From contig NZ_AP018786.1 in assembly GCF_003609995.1 (NCBI RefSeq), forward strand, positions 1,994,001-2,058,000: 64,000 bases of DNA, given 5' to 3'. Positions 1 to 8,420 of this stretch are shown here, piece after piece. The stretch is from Sutterella megalosphaeroides. GTDB lineage: Bacteria > Pseudomonadota > Gammaproteobacteria > Burkholderiales > Burkholderiaceae_F. The position numbers and the translations under genes are program-made. The stretch's first letter is position 1. Every line of letters starts with the position of its first letter. The notes under the pieces were generated by a model, which was not told where the DNA came from, made no database searches, and saw only the letters and a program-made list of their open reading frames with translations.

Positions 1-635
1 ACGGGAGAACGTTCGAGCGCCTCGAATAGCCGCTCGTCGCCCACGGTCGAAACGGTGAGCGCTTTGTGTGCGAAGCCGAGTCCCTCGGCCGAGCCCAAAA
101 ATTCGAGCACCTCAAGCACGGCCCGAAGGTTGTGCGAGGGTTCGCCCATGCCCATGAATTTGATTTTCGCGAGCGTCGGCATCCGCCGCAGCCCCTCCCG
201 CACCTGAGCGAGGATTTCAAGACTGCCGAGCTGGCGCACGAGACCCGAGCGCCCCGTCATGCAAAAGCGGCACCCAACGGCGCAACCGACCTGGGTCGAG
301 ACACAGAGTCCCTCGCGCGGCAGGAGAACCGCTTCGACGAAGTCGCCCGCACGCATCGCAAGGAGAAGCTTGGCGGTTTCCGCATCGGAACATTCGACTC
401 GTCCGATCGACTCCAAGAGCGCCCGCACCTCGGGCAACGCCCGCGTGAGAGCGGCCGGGTAGCGGCACTTCGCATCGGCCGCCCAGGGGGCGAGCCCCAT
501 CCACGCAAGCAGAATCCGCCGCACGTGTTCGGGCTTTGCACCCCGGCGCGCCAACGCCTCCCGCAGGGCGGGCAACGTCGGCGCATCCAGGGCGAATGTG
601 CCGGAGTCGATCTCGGTCGTGGTCTCGGTCGTCAT
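1..635 (-). CDS. RlmN/Cfr-family radical SAM protein (3' end missing)
   Basis: Reading the minus strand from an ATG at 635 gives an open frame that runs off the left edge. It contains the radical-SAM cluster motif CAVGCRFC (CxxxCxxC), preceded by STQVG, and the downstream motif KFMGMGEPSHNL. Both are typical of RlmN/Cfr RNA adenine-C2 methyltransferases. The residues around the cluster differ from canonical RlmN (MTGRSG rather than STGKQG), so a paralogue with another RNA substrate is possible. The start codon overlaps the stop of the upstream membrane-protein gene as ATGA, so the two are translationally coupled. The family is certain; the exact substrate is not. Confidence 0.8.
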   Translation of the reverse strand, partial: MTTETTTEIDSGTFALDAPTLPALREALARRGAKPEHVRRILLAWMGLAPWAADAKCRYPAALTRALPEVRALLESIGRVECSDAETAKLLLAMRAGDFVEAVLLPREGLCVSTQVGCAVGCRFCMTGRSGLVRQLGSLEILAQVREGLRRMPTLAKIKFMGMGEPSHNLRAVLEVLEFLGSAEGLGFAHKALTVSTVGDERLFEALERSP

Positions 636-1066
636 TTCGTTTGGCCGTTCGAGCGTTCGTCGGACGCGGAGGCGTTCTTACGCTGCGTGAAGAGCCGCAC
701 CGTATCCCAGTTCACAACGAAGAACATCGCAACGATTGCCAGAATCACGAAGCCGTACCCCCAGAAAACAAGCGGGGTCTTGTCGGGAATCGTCCCGTAG
801 AAGGCCCCGAAAAAGGCCATGGGGGTCCCCTCCTCGACGGCGTTTGCGGCATAGCACCCGAGGGCCGCAAAGTAAAGGCCGAGCGACAAGCGCAGGAAGA
901 TGCGCTGCGGCTTCCAGGCGGGCGGGCGCAGGCGCGCGATCATGAGAACAACAATCGGAATGAGGAAAGGAAGCGCTGTGAGGAGCGTGTTGTAGAGACG
1001 TGCCATCGAGGTGGGAACGGTATGCGGAAGAAAGAAATGCGGACGCCGGACGACCGAGAGGAGCAT
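632..1066 (-). CDS. small inner-membrane protein of unknown function
   Basis: This 144-residue protein has about three hydrophobic segments, near residues 28-45, 60-75 and 100-118. I recognise no catalytic motif. The start at 1066 has a G-rich Shine-Dalgarno-like stretch; an internal ATG at 1006 (sequence MARLYNTLL) would place the first membrane segment closer to the N-terminus and is a credible alternative. The gene overlaps the following RlmN-like gene by four bases, so the pair forms an operon. The spacing and overlap are visible; no function is known. Confidence 0.6.
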   Translation of the reverse strand: MLLSVVRRPHFFLPHTVPTSMARLYNTLLTALPFLIPIVVLMIARLRPPAWKPQRIFLRLSLGLYFAALGCYAANAVEEGTPMAFFGAFYGTIPDKTPLVFWGYGFVILAIVAMFFVVNWDTVRLFTQRKNASASDERSNGQTK

Positions 1067-1160
1067 TCAAACACCCCCGGCGCGCCCGTACGCGGGCATG
1101 CGTCACTATAGCGGATCGTGCGGGAGGGGAAAAAGCGCGGGGCGCCCGGGGCTCTCCATG

Positions 1161-1193
1161 AAAAGCCCCGACCTTCGCGCGGAAGGCCGGGGC
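1161..1193 (-). terminator. rho-independent terminator of cstA
   Basis: The minus strand reads AGCCCCGGCC, an 11-base loop, then GGTCGGGGCT followed by TTTTC. It lies about 40 bases after the cstA stop. Confidence 0.8.
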
Positions 1194-1233
1194 TGCGTCG
1201 GAGGTTATGGAATGTGAAGTTCGTGCGACGTTC

Positions 1234-2919
1234 TCACGCCGCCGCTTCTTCCTTCGTCACGCGAGCGGGTTCGCGAAGCTTCAGGATCGAGTGGTAGACG
1301 ACGAGCACCGCGAGCACGATGAGGGCAACGGCAAGGATCCCCTGGAGGCCGTGCACCATGAAGACGAAGTTACCCGAGGCGAGGGCCTCTGCGATCTTGA
1401 CGAGTTGCTGAACGAGAGCGGTCATCGTGACGGCGAGCATCACGGCCATCGGGCCGTAGAGCATCCAGCCTTTGCGACCCGTCGCCTTCAGGAAGACCGC
1501 AAGGCCCGTCAGAACGAGAGCGGAAAGAAGCTGATTGGCCGAGCCGAAAAGCGGCCACACCGACATATAGCCCGCCATGCAGAGGGCGTAGCCGAGCAGG
1601 AGCGTGAGGGTCGTCGCAAAGACCGTGTTCGTGAAGAGCTTGCGCACGGGCGTCATCGCTTCGCCTTTCGCCGGCATGAAGAGTTCCTGCAGCGACATGC
1701 GCCCGATGCGGGCGACGGCGTCGACCGACGTCAGAGCCAAAGCCGACACGCACATCGTCAGAATGCAGGCGGCGATATCCTGCGGCACGCCGAAAATGTT
1801 GGTCAAAAAGCCCGCCACCGACGTGGAGAAGATCTGGAAGGGCGTACCCGCGGGAAGAGCGCCGTCCGTCGCGGCCGCGCAGACGACGATGAGCGACACG
1901 ACGCCGAGCACGACTTCAACGGACATGGAGCCGTAGCCGACCAAACGCATGTCGGACTCGTTTGCGACCATCTTCGAGGACGTACCCGAGCTCACGAGCG
2001 AGTGGAAGCCCGAGACCGCACCGCAGGCGATCGTGACGAAAAGGATCGGGAACATGTCAAGGCCGTTCACCTCAAAGCTCGTGAAGGCGGGCATGCGGAT
2101 TTCGGGGTTCTCAATGAAGACACCCGCCACGGCGCAGAGGATCATCCCGATCAAAAGGAACATCGAGAGGTAGTCGCGCGGGGTTTTCAAGGCCCACATC
2201 GGCACGACCGACGCCGCAAAGAGGTACGCGAAGACGACGTAGCGCCAGGTTTCGGCGTCCGCGAAGACGGGAAACGCGATCCCCGCCGCAACCATCGCGA
2301 CCATGAGGACGACGCCCGTCACGAACTGCACGCCCGCCGAGGGCTTCGCGTACTTCAAGAAGAAGCCGAAAAAAACGGCCACGACCATGTAAAGGAGCGA
2401 AATCGATGCGGCGGCCGCGTTCGGGACGATTTCCGCGCCGTCCTTCGCGAACCCGTTGAAGGTCCCCGCGACCATGTCGCAGAAAGCGGCGATCACTAGG
2501 AGCGTGAAGAGCCAGCAAAAGAGGAGAAAGAGCTGCCGACCCGTGCGCCCGACGTAGTCTTCGATGATGGTGCCGATCGAGCGGCCGTTGTTCTTCACCG
2601 AGGCGTACAGAGCCGTGAAATCCTGCACGGCGCCGAAGAAGATCCCGCCCGCGAGCATCCAAAGGAGCGCGGGCAACCAACCGAACATCGCCGCGATGAT
2701 GGGCCCCGTGACGGGGCCCGCCCCGGTAATCGACGTGAACTGGTGCGCGAACACGGTCCAACGCGACGCGGGCGCAAAGTCGCGTCCGTCGTTGAGACGC
2801 ACGGCGGGCGTGGGATTCTTGGGATCGATCCCCCAGGTTTTTTCAAGCCAGCGTGCGTATCCGAAATACCCGACAGCCAAAGCCGCGAGCGTGATGACAA
2901 TCATGGTGAGCCCGGTCAT
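1234..2919 (-). CDS. cstA: CstA-family peptide/pyruvate transporter
   Basis: This is a 561-residue polytopic membrane protein of the carbon-starvation CstA family. Characteristic stretches are TSITGAGPVTGPIIAAMFGW near residues 63-82, the FFGAVQDF motif, and FGSANQLLSALVL near the C-terminus. CstA and its relatives import peptides or pyruvate across the inner membrane, often by proton symport. At 561 residues this is the short form; E. coli CstA is about 700. The gene stands alone, with a terminator downstream and a 377-bp divergent intergenic region upstream. Substrate preference cannot be read from sequence. Confidence 0.88.
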   Translation of the reverse strand: MTGLTMIVITLAALAVGYFGYARWLEKTWGIDPKNPTPAVRLNDGRDFAPASRWTVFAHQFTSITGAGPVTGPIIAAMFGWLPALLWMLAGGIFFGAVQDFTALYASVKNNGRSIGTIIEDYVGRTGRQLFLLFCWLFTLLVIAAFCDMVAGTFNGFAKDGAEIVPNAAAASISLLYMVVAVFFGFFLKYAKPSAGVQFVTGVVLMVAMVAAGIAFPVFADAETWRYVVFAYLFAASVVPMWALKTPRDYLSMFLLIGMILCAVAGVFIENPEIRMPAFTSFEVNGLDMFPILFVTIACGAVSGFHSLVSSGTSSKMVANESDMRLVGYGSMSVEVVLGVVSLIVVCAAATDGALPAGTPFQIFSTSVAGFLTNIFGVPQDIAACILTMCVSALALTSVDAVARIGRMSLQELFMPAKGEAMTPVRKLFTNTVFATTLTLLLGYALCMAGYMSVWPLFGSANQLLSALVLTGLAVFLKATGRKGWMLYGPMAVMLAVTMTALVQQLVKIAEALASGNFVFMVHGLQGILAVALIVLAVLVVYHSILKLREPARVTKEEAAA

Positions 2920-3296
2920 ACCGAAGGCCTCCTCACAGTCGAAAGAAAAACGGGAAAAAGTGGGAAAAGCACATAGCCGACGCCCTGCAGAGCGCGTGCG
3001 TTTTTACATTATTCGCACTTTTACAAATCTCCTGCATCGGACAAACACCCTATAGCACACTGAAAACATTTGAATTTTTTCTGTTTTCCCAGATTTTCAT
3101 TTTTGCAAAATCGTCGGTTTTGCAAGTCGCACCCTCCGAATGTCGCACTTAAGACCGCGCGAGCGCAAAGGCTCTCGGGAAAAGTGCCGAGGCGCCCGTC
3201 GTGCCGCACCGATCGTCACGGGACCGTCACGCGTTTGTAATGCGACGTACGTATCCTCTTTCGTTTTCCCCTTCTGCGATTCGGTCCGCACGTCCC
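2920..3296. promoter_or_regulatory. divergent intergenic region between cstA and an MFS gene
   Basis: This AT-richer stretch separates two divergent genes and should hold both promoters. An 8-bp perfect inverted repeat, TTGCAAAA / TTTTGCAA with a 7-base spacer, lies at 3103-3125 and could be an operator. No convincing gene is seen. Confidence 0.4.
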
Positions 3297-4727
3297 ATGT
3301 CCTCGTCGCGCAAACTCCGCAACCCCGCCGACATCCGCACGCTTTTTTGGCTCTGCTGGCTTGTCTACGGAACGTCCTACCTCGGTCGACTCAACTTTTC
3401 CTCCGCCATGGTGCCGCTTCTCGATTCGGGAGCGCTCACGAGCGTCGCCGCCGGCTGGATTCAAACCGCCTACTTCGCGGCCTACGGGATCGGGAGTCTC
3501 GTCAACGGCCTTGCGGGCGATCGGGCGCACCCGCGCACGATGATCCTGACGGGGCTTGCGGGCTCGGCCGCGGTGAACGCCCTCTTCGCGCTCCTCACGA
3601 CGGCGGGCGACGGGGGAGCGGCGTCGGGCGTCGTCGCCTCGGTCGGCACGTTCCTTCCGATCCTCTTGTGGGGGGCAAACGGGTGGTTGCAGTCGATGAT
3701 CTGGGCGCCGATCGTGCGGATTTTTGCGGTCATGCTCACTCCCCGCGACAAGCTCGACTGCTGCATCAACATGGTGTCTTCGCAGGTAACGGGGACGCTC
3801 GCCAGCTACGTCTTCGGGGCGATCCTGCTTGCGGTCTTTCCCGTCGAGAGTCTCTTCTGGATGCCTGCGTTGCTGCTTGCGGGCGCGGCGGTCGCCTGGG
3901 TTGCGGTTTTCCCAAGGCTCACGGCCCGAACGGGGGCATTTGAAAAAACCGTGAGCGTCGACGCGCCCCGCACCGAAACGGGGAAGAGTGTGACCGAAGG
4001 CACGATGAAGAGCACGAACAAAGGCAGGAACAAGGGCACGGTTGCCTTTCTTCTCACGGCGGGCTTCGGCTTTCTCGTCTTTCCGGCCCTTCTTCACGGG
4101 ACGCTCAAGGACGGGCTCGTCGCCTGGATTCCCGCTTTTCTCGCGGACCGCTTTGCGCTTTCGGCCTCAAGCGTCCTGATGCTCACGACGGCCGTGCCGA
4201 TCGTGAACCTTTCGGGCGCCTACATCGCACGAGCGCTTTACCGCCGTACGGGCGAGCGGGTCGAACGGTCGGCGGCGATCCTCTTTCTTGCGGGCTCCGT
4301 GGGGCTCGCCGTCACGACCGCGGCGGGGAGCGACGCCGTCATGCTCTCCGGCATGCTTCCGACGCTCCTTTTGCAATGCGCCTCGATCGCGGGCCTGGCC
4401 GCGGCCACGGCCGCGATGATGGCGGTGAATTCTCTCCTCACGGCCATCTACCCCCTGAAATTCGAGCGCTCGGGGCGTGTGTCCACCGTCTCGGGCTTTT
4501 TGAACGCACTCGGCTACGCGGGTGCGGCGCTTTCGATGTGCGCGACGGGATCGGCGCTCGACGCCGTCGGCTGGACGGGCATTCTCGCCCTTTGGACGGC
4601 GCTCACTCTATTGACGAGCCTGGCGGCCTTCGCGGGGTCGCTGAAGGTTGTCAGTCGCCGCGAAGCTTCTCCCGTCGATCGGCCGCAACGCCCGACGCGC
4701 CCCAAAGAAGGATCACCGCGCCCGTAA
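3297..4727 (+). CDS. MFS transporter, organophosphate/phosphate antiporter-like
   Basis: A 476-residue, 12-helix MFS protein. Near residue 130 it has NGWLQSMIWAPIVRI, which resembles the NGxxQ-GWPP signature of the GlpT/UhpT (OPA) family. The two six-helix halves are joined by a hydrophilic loop rich in Lys and Thr around residues 225-245. The ATG at 3297 (MSSSRKL) was chosen over the upstream 3201 start because it sits close to the first membrane segment. The last 77 bases overlap the convergent MFS gene on the other strand, so the C-terminal tails of both proteins are encoded by complementary DNA. Substrate unknown. Confidence 0.75.
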   Translation: MSSSRKLRNPADIRTLFWLCWLVYGTSYLGRLNFSSAMVPLLDSGALTSVAAGWIQTAYFAAYGIGSLVNGLAGDRAHPRTMILTGLAGSAAVNALFALLTTAGDGGAASGVVASVGTFLPILLWGANGWLQSMIWAPIVRIFAVMLTPRDKLDCCINMVSSQVTGTLASYVFGAILLAVFPVESLFWMPALLLAGAAVAWVAVFPRLTARTGAFEKTVSVDAPRTETGKSVTEGTMKSTNKGRNKGTVAFLLTAGFGFLVFPALLHGTLKDGLVAWIPAFLADRFALSASSVLMLTTAVPIVNLSGAYIARALYRRTGERVERSAAILFLAGSVGLAVTTAAGSDAVMLSGMLPTLLLQCASIAGLAAATAAMMAVNSLLTAIYPLKFERSGRVSTVSGFLNALGYAGAALSMCATGSALDAVGWTGILALWTALTLLTSLAAFAGSLKVVSRREASPVDRPQRPTRPKEGSPRP

Positions 4728-5961
4728 AGAGGAACGAAAGCGCAAAGCCCGCACTTCGTTCAAAGAGCGCCCCGAAGATCCACGGCCCCGCACCCGCCGC
4801 GACGTAGCCCGCCCCTTGCGCAAGGCCCGACATCGCGAGCATTTGACCGAGGTTCGAGGCCTTTTTGGCCATAAGCAAAAAGGCGACCGAAAGCATCGAG
4901 CCCTGCGCCGCCCCGGCTGCGACACTCCCTGCAACAAGCCACAGAACGTTCGTTTCGCCCCAATACCAGGCGCATGCTCCGAAGAGGTAGAGCGCCGTCA
5001 GAATCAATGCCGCACGCGCGTCGTTCCCGCACGCCTTCATGAAGCGCGCCGTTCCGATCGAGGCGGGAAGGCCCGAGACGAGGTAGACGAAAATCCAAAA
5101 GCCCCCGGCTTCCGCCGTCATTCCGATCGAACGCCAGAAGGCGGGCATCCAGGCGCAGACCGTGTAGATCAAAAGCGACTGCAAGCCCATCACCGCCGTG
5201 AGGCTCCAGGCGAGGGGATCGCGAAGAAGTGCGCCGAAGCCGAAAATTCCGCCCTTCGAAAGCCCCCCGGCACCCCGCGCATCGCCCCGCCCGTCCGCGG
5301 GAAAGCGCGCAAAGGCGACCCAGAGCAAAAGCCCCGCAAGGCCCGCGGCCGCCCAAGCGAGCATCGTCGCTTCGTACCCGCCGAAGGCCCGTGCAAGCGG
5401 CACGGCCGTGAGCCCCCCGATCGATCCCGAGAGACCGATCACGCCCGTGTAGATCCCCATCATGAGGCCGAGCCGTTCGGCAAACCACGTCTTGACGACG
5501 ACGGGCATGACAACGTTCAAAAGTCCGATCCCGGCCCCCACGAGAAGCGTCCCCGTCCAAAGGGCTTCCGGGAAGGCGACGCCCCTCAGCGCCGAGCCCG
5601 CTGCCAAAAGGAGCACGGCGATCGCCGCCGCTCCCTTGAGACCGAACCGCTGCCCGATGCCGGGCGCCGGAAAGGAGACAAGTCCGAAGACCGCAATCGG
5701 AAGAGCCGCAAGCAACCCGTACTCCGCGTAACCGATCGCAAGCCGCCCGACGATCTCCTCCGAAAGCGGCCCCACTGCGGTGACGGGGCCGCGCATCAAC
5801 AGGGTTACGGCCAGAAGCGTCGCGACGAGAACTGCAAAACCAGCGGACTCCGACGACGTTCGTGCGCCGTGCGCGGGAGCGTCTTGCGACGAAAGCCCGT
5901 TCGAACGGGGGAGGACGCGGAGGGTGGGATTCTCATGGAGTTCGGTGCGGTCGGTCGGCAT
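4651..5961 (-). CDS. MFS transporter, CynX/NimT-like
   Basis: A 436-residue MFS protein related to the CynX/YeaN/NimT cyanate-nitroimidazole group. Evidence is the N-terminal helix pattern with RGPVTAVGPLSEEI and the GIGLLNVVMPVVVKTWF segment, which matches the family GN(V/I)xxPxxVK motif. An open frame extends to 6426, but the 436-residue form starting MPTDRTEL at 5961 has normal family length and a short cytoplasmic N-tail. The gene converges with and overlaps the preceding MFS gene by 77 bases. Substrate cannot be inferred. Confidence 0.75.
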   Translation of the reverse strand: MPTDRTELHENPTLRVLPRSNGLSSQDAPAHGARTSSESAGFAVLVATLLAVTLLMRGPVTAVGPLSEEIVGRLAIGYAEYGLLAALPIAVFGLVSFPAPGIGQRFGLKGAAAIAVLLLAAGSALRGVAFPEALWTGTLLVGAGIGLLNVVMPVVVKTWFAERLGLMMGIYTGVIGLSGSIGGLTAVPLARAFGGYEATMLAWAAAGLAGLLLWVAFARFPADGRGDARGAGGLSKGGIFGFGALLRDPLAWSLTAVMGLQSLLIYTVCAWMPAFWRSIGMTAEAGGFWIFVYLVSGLPASIGTARFMKACGNDARAALILTALYLFGACAWYWGETNVLWLVAGSVAAGAAQGSMLSVAFLLMAKKASNLGQMLAMSGLAQGAGYVAAGAGPWIFGALFERSAGFALSFLFTGAVILLWGASGVAADRREKLRGD

Positions 5962-6376
5962 GTTGAAACCGGTTGGCGGGAAAGAGGGAAAAAGCGAGCG
6001 AAGCGGGACCGGAGAGAAATGCAGTCGGGCTTTCGACATTGTCGCACCGTGCGCGCTCCCGACGTTCTCGGGCTTCTCGGCGAGCTCGCGCCGCACCCGT
6101 AGCCCCGGGAACCAAGTTTTGTAGAATGACCTCGATGCGACGTGCTTCTCGACGACTGTTTTCGGATCGGGTTCGCCTTCGGAAGCAACATCAAGCGCGC
6201 GCAGCAACGTTCGGAAACAGTTCCTCGCGCAGCTGAACGATTGTTCACCCCGAGACGCGCTATTCTCATCCGAACCCGAATCGGCGGCATGCGCGCCGTC
6301 ATCGGCCGGGACCGATCCCGATGCGTTCCCAGCGACGGACCTCGGGCCCGACCGAAAAAAATCTCCTGGAACACCA
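5962..6376. other. intergenic region with no recognised gene
   Basis: This 415-bp region separates a minus-strand MFS gene from a plus-strand lipoprotein gene. The frame of the MFS gene is open through it, but I see no protein-like conservation. It probably holds the two divergent promoters. Confidence 0.4.
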
Positions 6377-6904
6377 ATGAAAAAATCGCTTGCTCTTCTC
6401 CCGCTCGCCGCTCTCTGTGCCGCCATGCTCGCCGGCTGCGCCGCCGACGGGACGGCCTATCGTTCGGACGTCTACTCTTCGAGCAGCGTCAACCGCGCTC
6501 AGGAAGTAACGACCGTTGAAATCATCGCGATTTCGCCCGGGCGCGTCGCCGTGAGCAACACCGAAAACCGCGACCGCGCGCAGATGACCGGCGCCATTCT
6601 CGGCGCCATCGCGGGTGCCGCGCTCGGCAGCCACAACAACCACGACACCTCGTCGCGCGTGATCGGCGGTCTCGCGGGCGGTGCCGTGGGCGCGCTCGCG
6701 GGCGACGCCGTCGGGGGCGGCAGCTCCACGTCCTTCGTCGAAGGCGTGCAACTCGTCTACAAGACCTCGACCGGTCGCATGCTGCAGTCGACCCAGGTCG
6801 GTCGTCCGTGCGAATTCAAGACGGGCACCGCCATCATGGTTTCGCCCAGCCCCTCGGAAACCCGCATTCAGCCGAACAACCCCTACGGTTGCCCGAAGAA
6901 CTGA
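6377..6904 (+). CDS. glycine-zipper outer-membrane lipoprotein (SlyB/PcP-like)
   Basis: A 175-residue lipoprotein with a type-II signal peptide: lipobox LAGC, acylated cysteine at residue 21. The middle of the protein has two glycine-zipper hairpins, GAILGAIAGAALGS and GGLAGGAVGALAGDAVG, the hallmark of the 17-kDa antigen/SlyB family that stabilises the outer membrane. It is followed 83 bp downstream by a second envelope protein on the same strand. The exact role is inferred from family membership. Confidence 0.82.
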   Translation: MKKSLALLPLAALCAAMLAGCAADGTAYRSDVYSSSSVNRAQEVTTVEIIAISPGRVAVSNTENRDRAQMTGAILGAIAGAALGSHNNHDTSSRVIGGLAGGAVGALAGDAVGGGSSTSFVEGVQLVYKTSTGRMLQSTQVGRPCEFKTGTAIMVSPSPSETRIQPNNPYGCPKN

Positions 6905-6987
6905 TCGGCCGACGACTCTCCATTCATCGATAAGGGGCGCCCCCGCTTGCGCGGCACGCGCGCAAACGGGCGCCGGAAAAAAATCTT

Positions 6988-7515
6988 ATGAAGAAAACCA
7001 TCCTTGAAGCCGCGATCCTCGCCGCTGCCGCCTTTGCGGTCCTTCCCGCGTCGGCCGAGCCGGCGCCCGTGCCCATGACGGAGATGGAATACAACATCAA
7101 CGTCGTGAAGCAGACGCAGATGCAGATCGAGGCCGAAGCACGCGCCAAGCTCGAAGAGCGCCGCCGTGCCGAAGCCGCCGCTGCCGCCGCCAAGGCGAAG
7201 GCCGAGGAAAAGGCTCGCGTCGAGCGGGCCCGTGCCGAACGCATTCGCGCGGAATCGGCCGCGGCCAAAGCGAAAGCCAAGGCGGAACGTCAGGCGAAGC
7301 TCGATCGCTACGCCGACGAAGAACGCGAGCTCGAACTCGAATTGAAGCGCCTCGACGTCGAAGCCCGCCGTGCCGCCGTCGGCAACTCGATCGCGACCGA
7401 CAAGGCCCGCGCCGAACTTGCCCGCGAAAAGGCTCAGCTCGAACTCGACGCCCTGCGCGTGCAGATCGACAATCTCAAGAAGGAAGATCCGGCGCTCGCC
7501 GCTCCGACGCCCTGA
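6988..7515 (+). CDS. periplasmic Ala/Arg/Glu-rich coiled-coil protein
   Basis: This 175-residue protein has an N-terminal signal peptide (residues 1-23, ending PASAEP). Most of the rest is a single charged helix rich in Ala, Arg, Glu and Lys (about residues 40-165), predicted coiled coil. No family with known function is recognised; the composition recalls TolA-type or periplasmic spacer proteins. RBS GGAAAA precedes the ATG. It may be cotranscribed with the lipoprotein gene upstream, and a terminator follows at 7582. Confidence 0.7.
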   Translation: MKKTILEAAILAAAAFAVLPASAEPAPVPMTEMEYNINVVKQTQMQIEAEARAKLEERRRAEAAAAAAKAKAEEKARVERARAERIRAESAAAKAKAKAERQAKLDRYADEERELELELKRLDVEARRAAVGNSIATDKARAELAREKAQLELDALRVQIDNLKKEDPALAAPTP

Positions 7516-7581
7516 CGGGCGACCCCGGACGGGCGGCTTTTGGACCGGAAGTCCGGAGAACCCGCCCGCTTCCGAGAAGAG

Positions 7582-7616
7582 AGCGCTTTCGCCTTTCGAG
7601 GCGGAGGCGCTTTTTT
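7582..7616 (+). terminator. rho-independent terminator
   Basis: AGCGCTTTCGCC pairs with GGCGGAGGCGCT (two G-T wobbles) across a 6-base loop, followed by TTTTTT. It closes the coiled-coil gene. Confidence 0.8.
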
Positions 7617-7640
7617 ATCGACAGCACGGCGTGCGAACCG

Positions 7641-7683
7641 TGACCGACACCTGAGAAAGATGCGTATAATGCGAATCATTATC
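7641..7683 (+). promoter_or_regulatory. promoter overlapped by a Fur box
   Basis: The 19 bases at 7665-7683 match the Fur consensus at 16 of 19 positions. The first six of them, TATAAT at 7665-7670, are also a perfect -10 box, with a possible weak -35 (TGACCG at 7641-7646, spacing 18). Fur bound here would cover the -10. The site lies 90 bp upstream of the feoC-like start. Confidence 0.75.
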
Positions 7684-7772
7684 GTTTGACGGACGAGCAT
7701 AGCACCTTGATCGAGGCTCTTCCTCTTCGTCAAGCATCGACCGCACACCGATTTTGTCCGGGAGGACCTGAC

Positions 7773-7994
7773 GTGACTTCGATCATCGACATTCGCACCT
7801 ACATTCGCGAGCACCCGGGCGTGAGCCTCAACGAGCTCGCGCTTCACTTCAAAACGTCGGAACCGATGATGGAAGTGCTCCTTTCCCGCTTGATCGAGCG
7901 CGGCGACGTCGAAGCGTACGAGCGCCCGAAATGTACGGGCTCGTGCTGCTGCTCGGACGACGCCCGTCAGTGCTATCGCCCGACCCGCCGCTGA
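7773..7994 (+). CDS. feoC: FeoC-like winged-helix iron-sulfur protein
   Basis: A 73-residue protein: a short winged-helix domain (residues 1-50) followed by a cysteine-rich tail, KCTGSCCCSDDARQC, in the position where FeoC proteins carry their Fe-S/redox cysteines. FeoC is a small cytoplasmic partner of the FeoB ferrous-iron transporter. I chose the GTG at 7773 because GGAGG sits 7 bases upstream; an earlier TTG at 7686 lacks an RBS and would start next to the Fur box. No feoA or feoB is adjacent, which is unusual. The upstream Fur box supports an iron role. Confidence 0.75.
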   Translation: MTSIIDIRTYIREHPGVSLNELALHFKTSEPMMEVLLSRLIERGDVEAYERPKCTGSCCCSDDARQCYRPTRR

Positions 7995-8089
7995 CCGCAC
8001 GCAGGCTCCGCGTCCGACCGATCGTGCGTCATGATTTCGTCATCGCACCGTCATCGAAATGTAACTCCTTGAAAATTTTGGGATTGCCC

Positions 8090-8118
8090 TTGCATTTTGT
8101 TGTCGGACCTGCTATAGT
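8090..8118 (+). promoter_or_regulatory. strong sigma70-type promoter of the 8125-8319 RNA
   Basis: TTGCAT at 8090-8095 and TATAGT at 8113-8118 are separated by exactly 17 bases. Transcription would begin near 8125. Confidence 0.75.
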
Positions 8119-8124
8119 TCGTCT

Positions 8125-8319
8125 TGTTGTGGTTCAGGTGGTGTCTTTCGTTTCCGCGAGGCTTCGTCAGAATCAAGTCGCTGTTGGGAGTCCATTCGGT
8201 TCCGTTCCGCTGTTGCTCAAGGATCGGGATTGAGCTTGATTGTCTACGAGACTCCGGAAAAACCACTGACCACAAAGAACCAAGGTTGCAGGGCGAATCG
8301 AGAGATTTCGCCCTTTTTT
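8125..8319 (+). ncRNA. structured RNA of unknown class (sRNA or attenuated leader)
   Basis: This ~195-nt interval is framed by a good promoter and a terminator (GGGCGAA / TTTCGCCC plus TTTTTT, 8291-8319). The ends pair in a 14-bp stem with two bulges: 8127-8133 with 8269-8275, 8135-8137 with 8266-8268, 8139-8142 with 8262-8265. Inside, 8215-8220 pairs with 8230-8235 as a hairpin. Two further helices, 8171-8177 with 8235-8241 and 8187-8192 with 8250-8255, cross each other, so they form a pseudoknot or are mutually exclusive. It does not match 6S RNA, tmRNA, SRP RNA or a riboswitch I know. bcp starts 101 bp downstream. Confidence 0.6.
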
Positions 8320-8420
8320 CTTGCCTGAAATTTCCCGCCCACCGTTTTTGCGCGCTTCCGTCGCCCGGGCTTTCCGCCGGTTCGACGACGCAGAGCGACA
8401 CCATTTTGGAGGCTTCTTCG

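Noticed and set aside
1207-2499. Plus-strand open frame opposite cstA
   Set aside because: Its composition is typical of an antisense shadow, and the opposite strand encodes a clear CstA.
8125-8319. 6S RNA or cobalamin riboswitch as identity of the structured RNA
   Set aside because: The closing stem resembles 6S in outline only. The 6S bubble and neighbouring zapA/ygfA genes are absent, and there is no B12-box or AGTCAGG-type motif.
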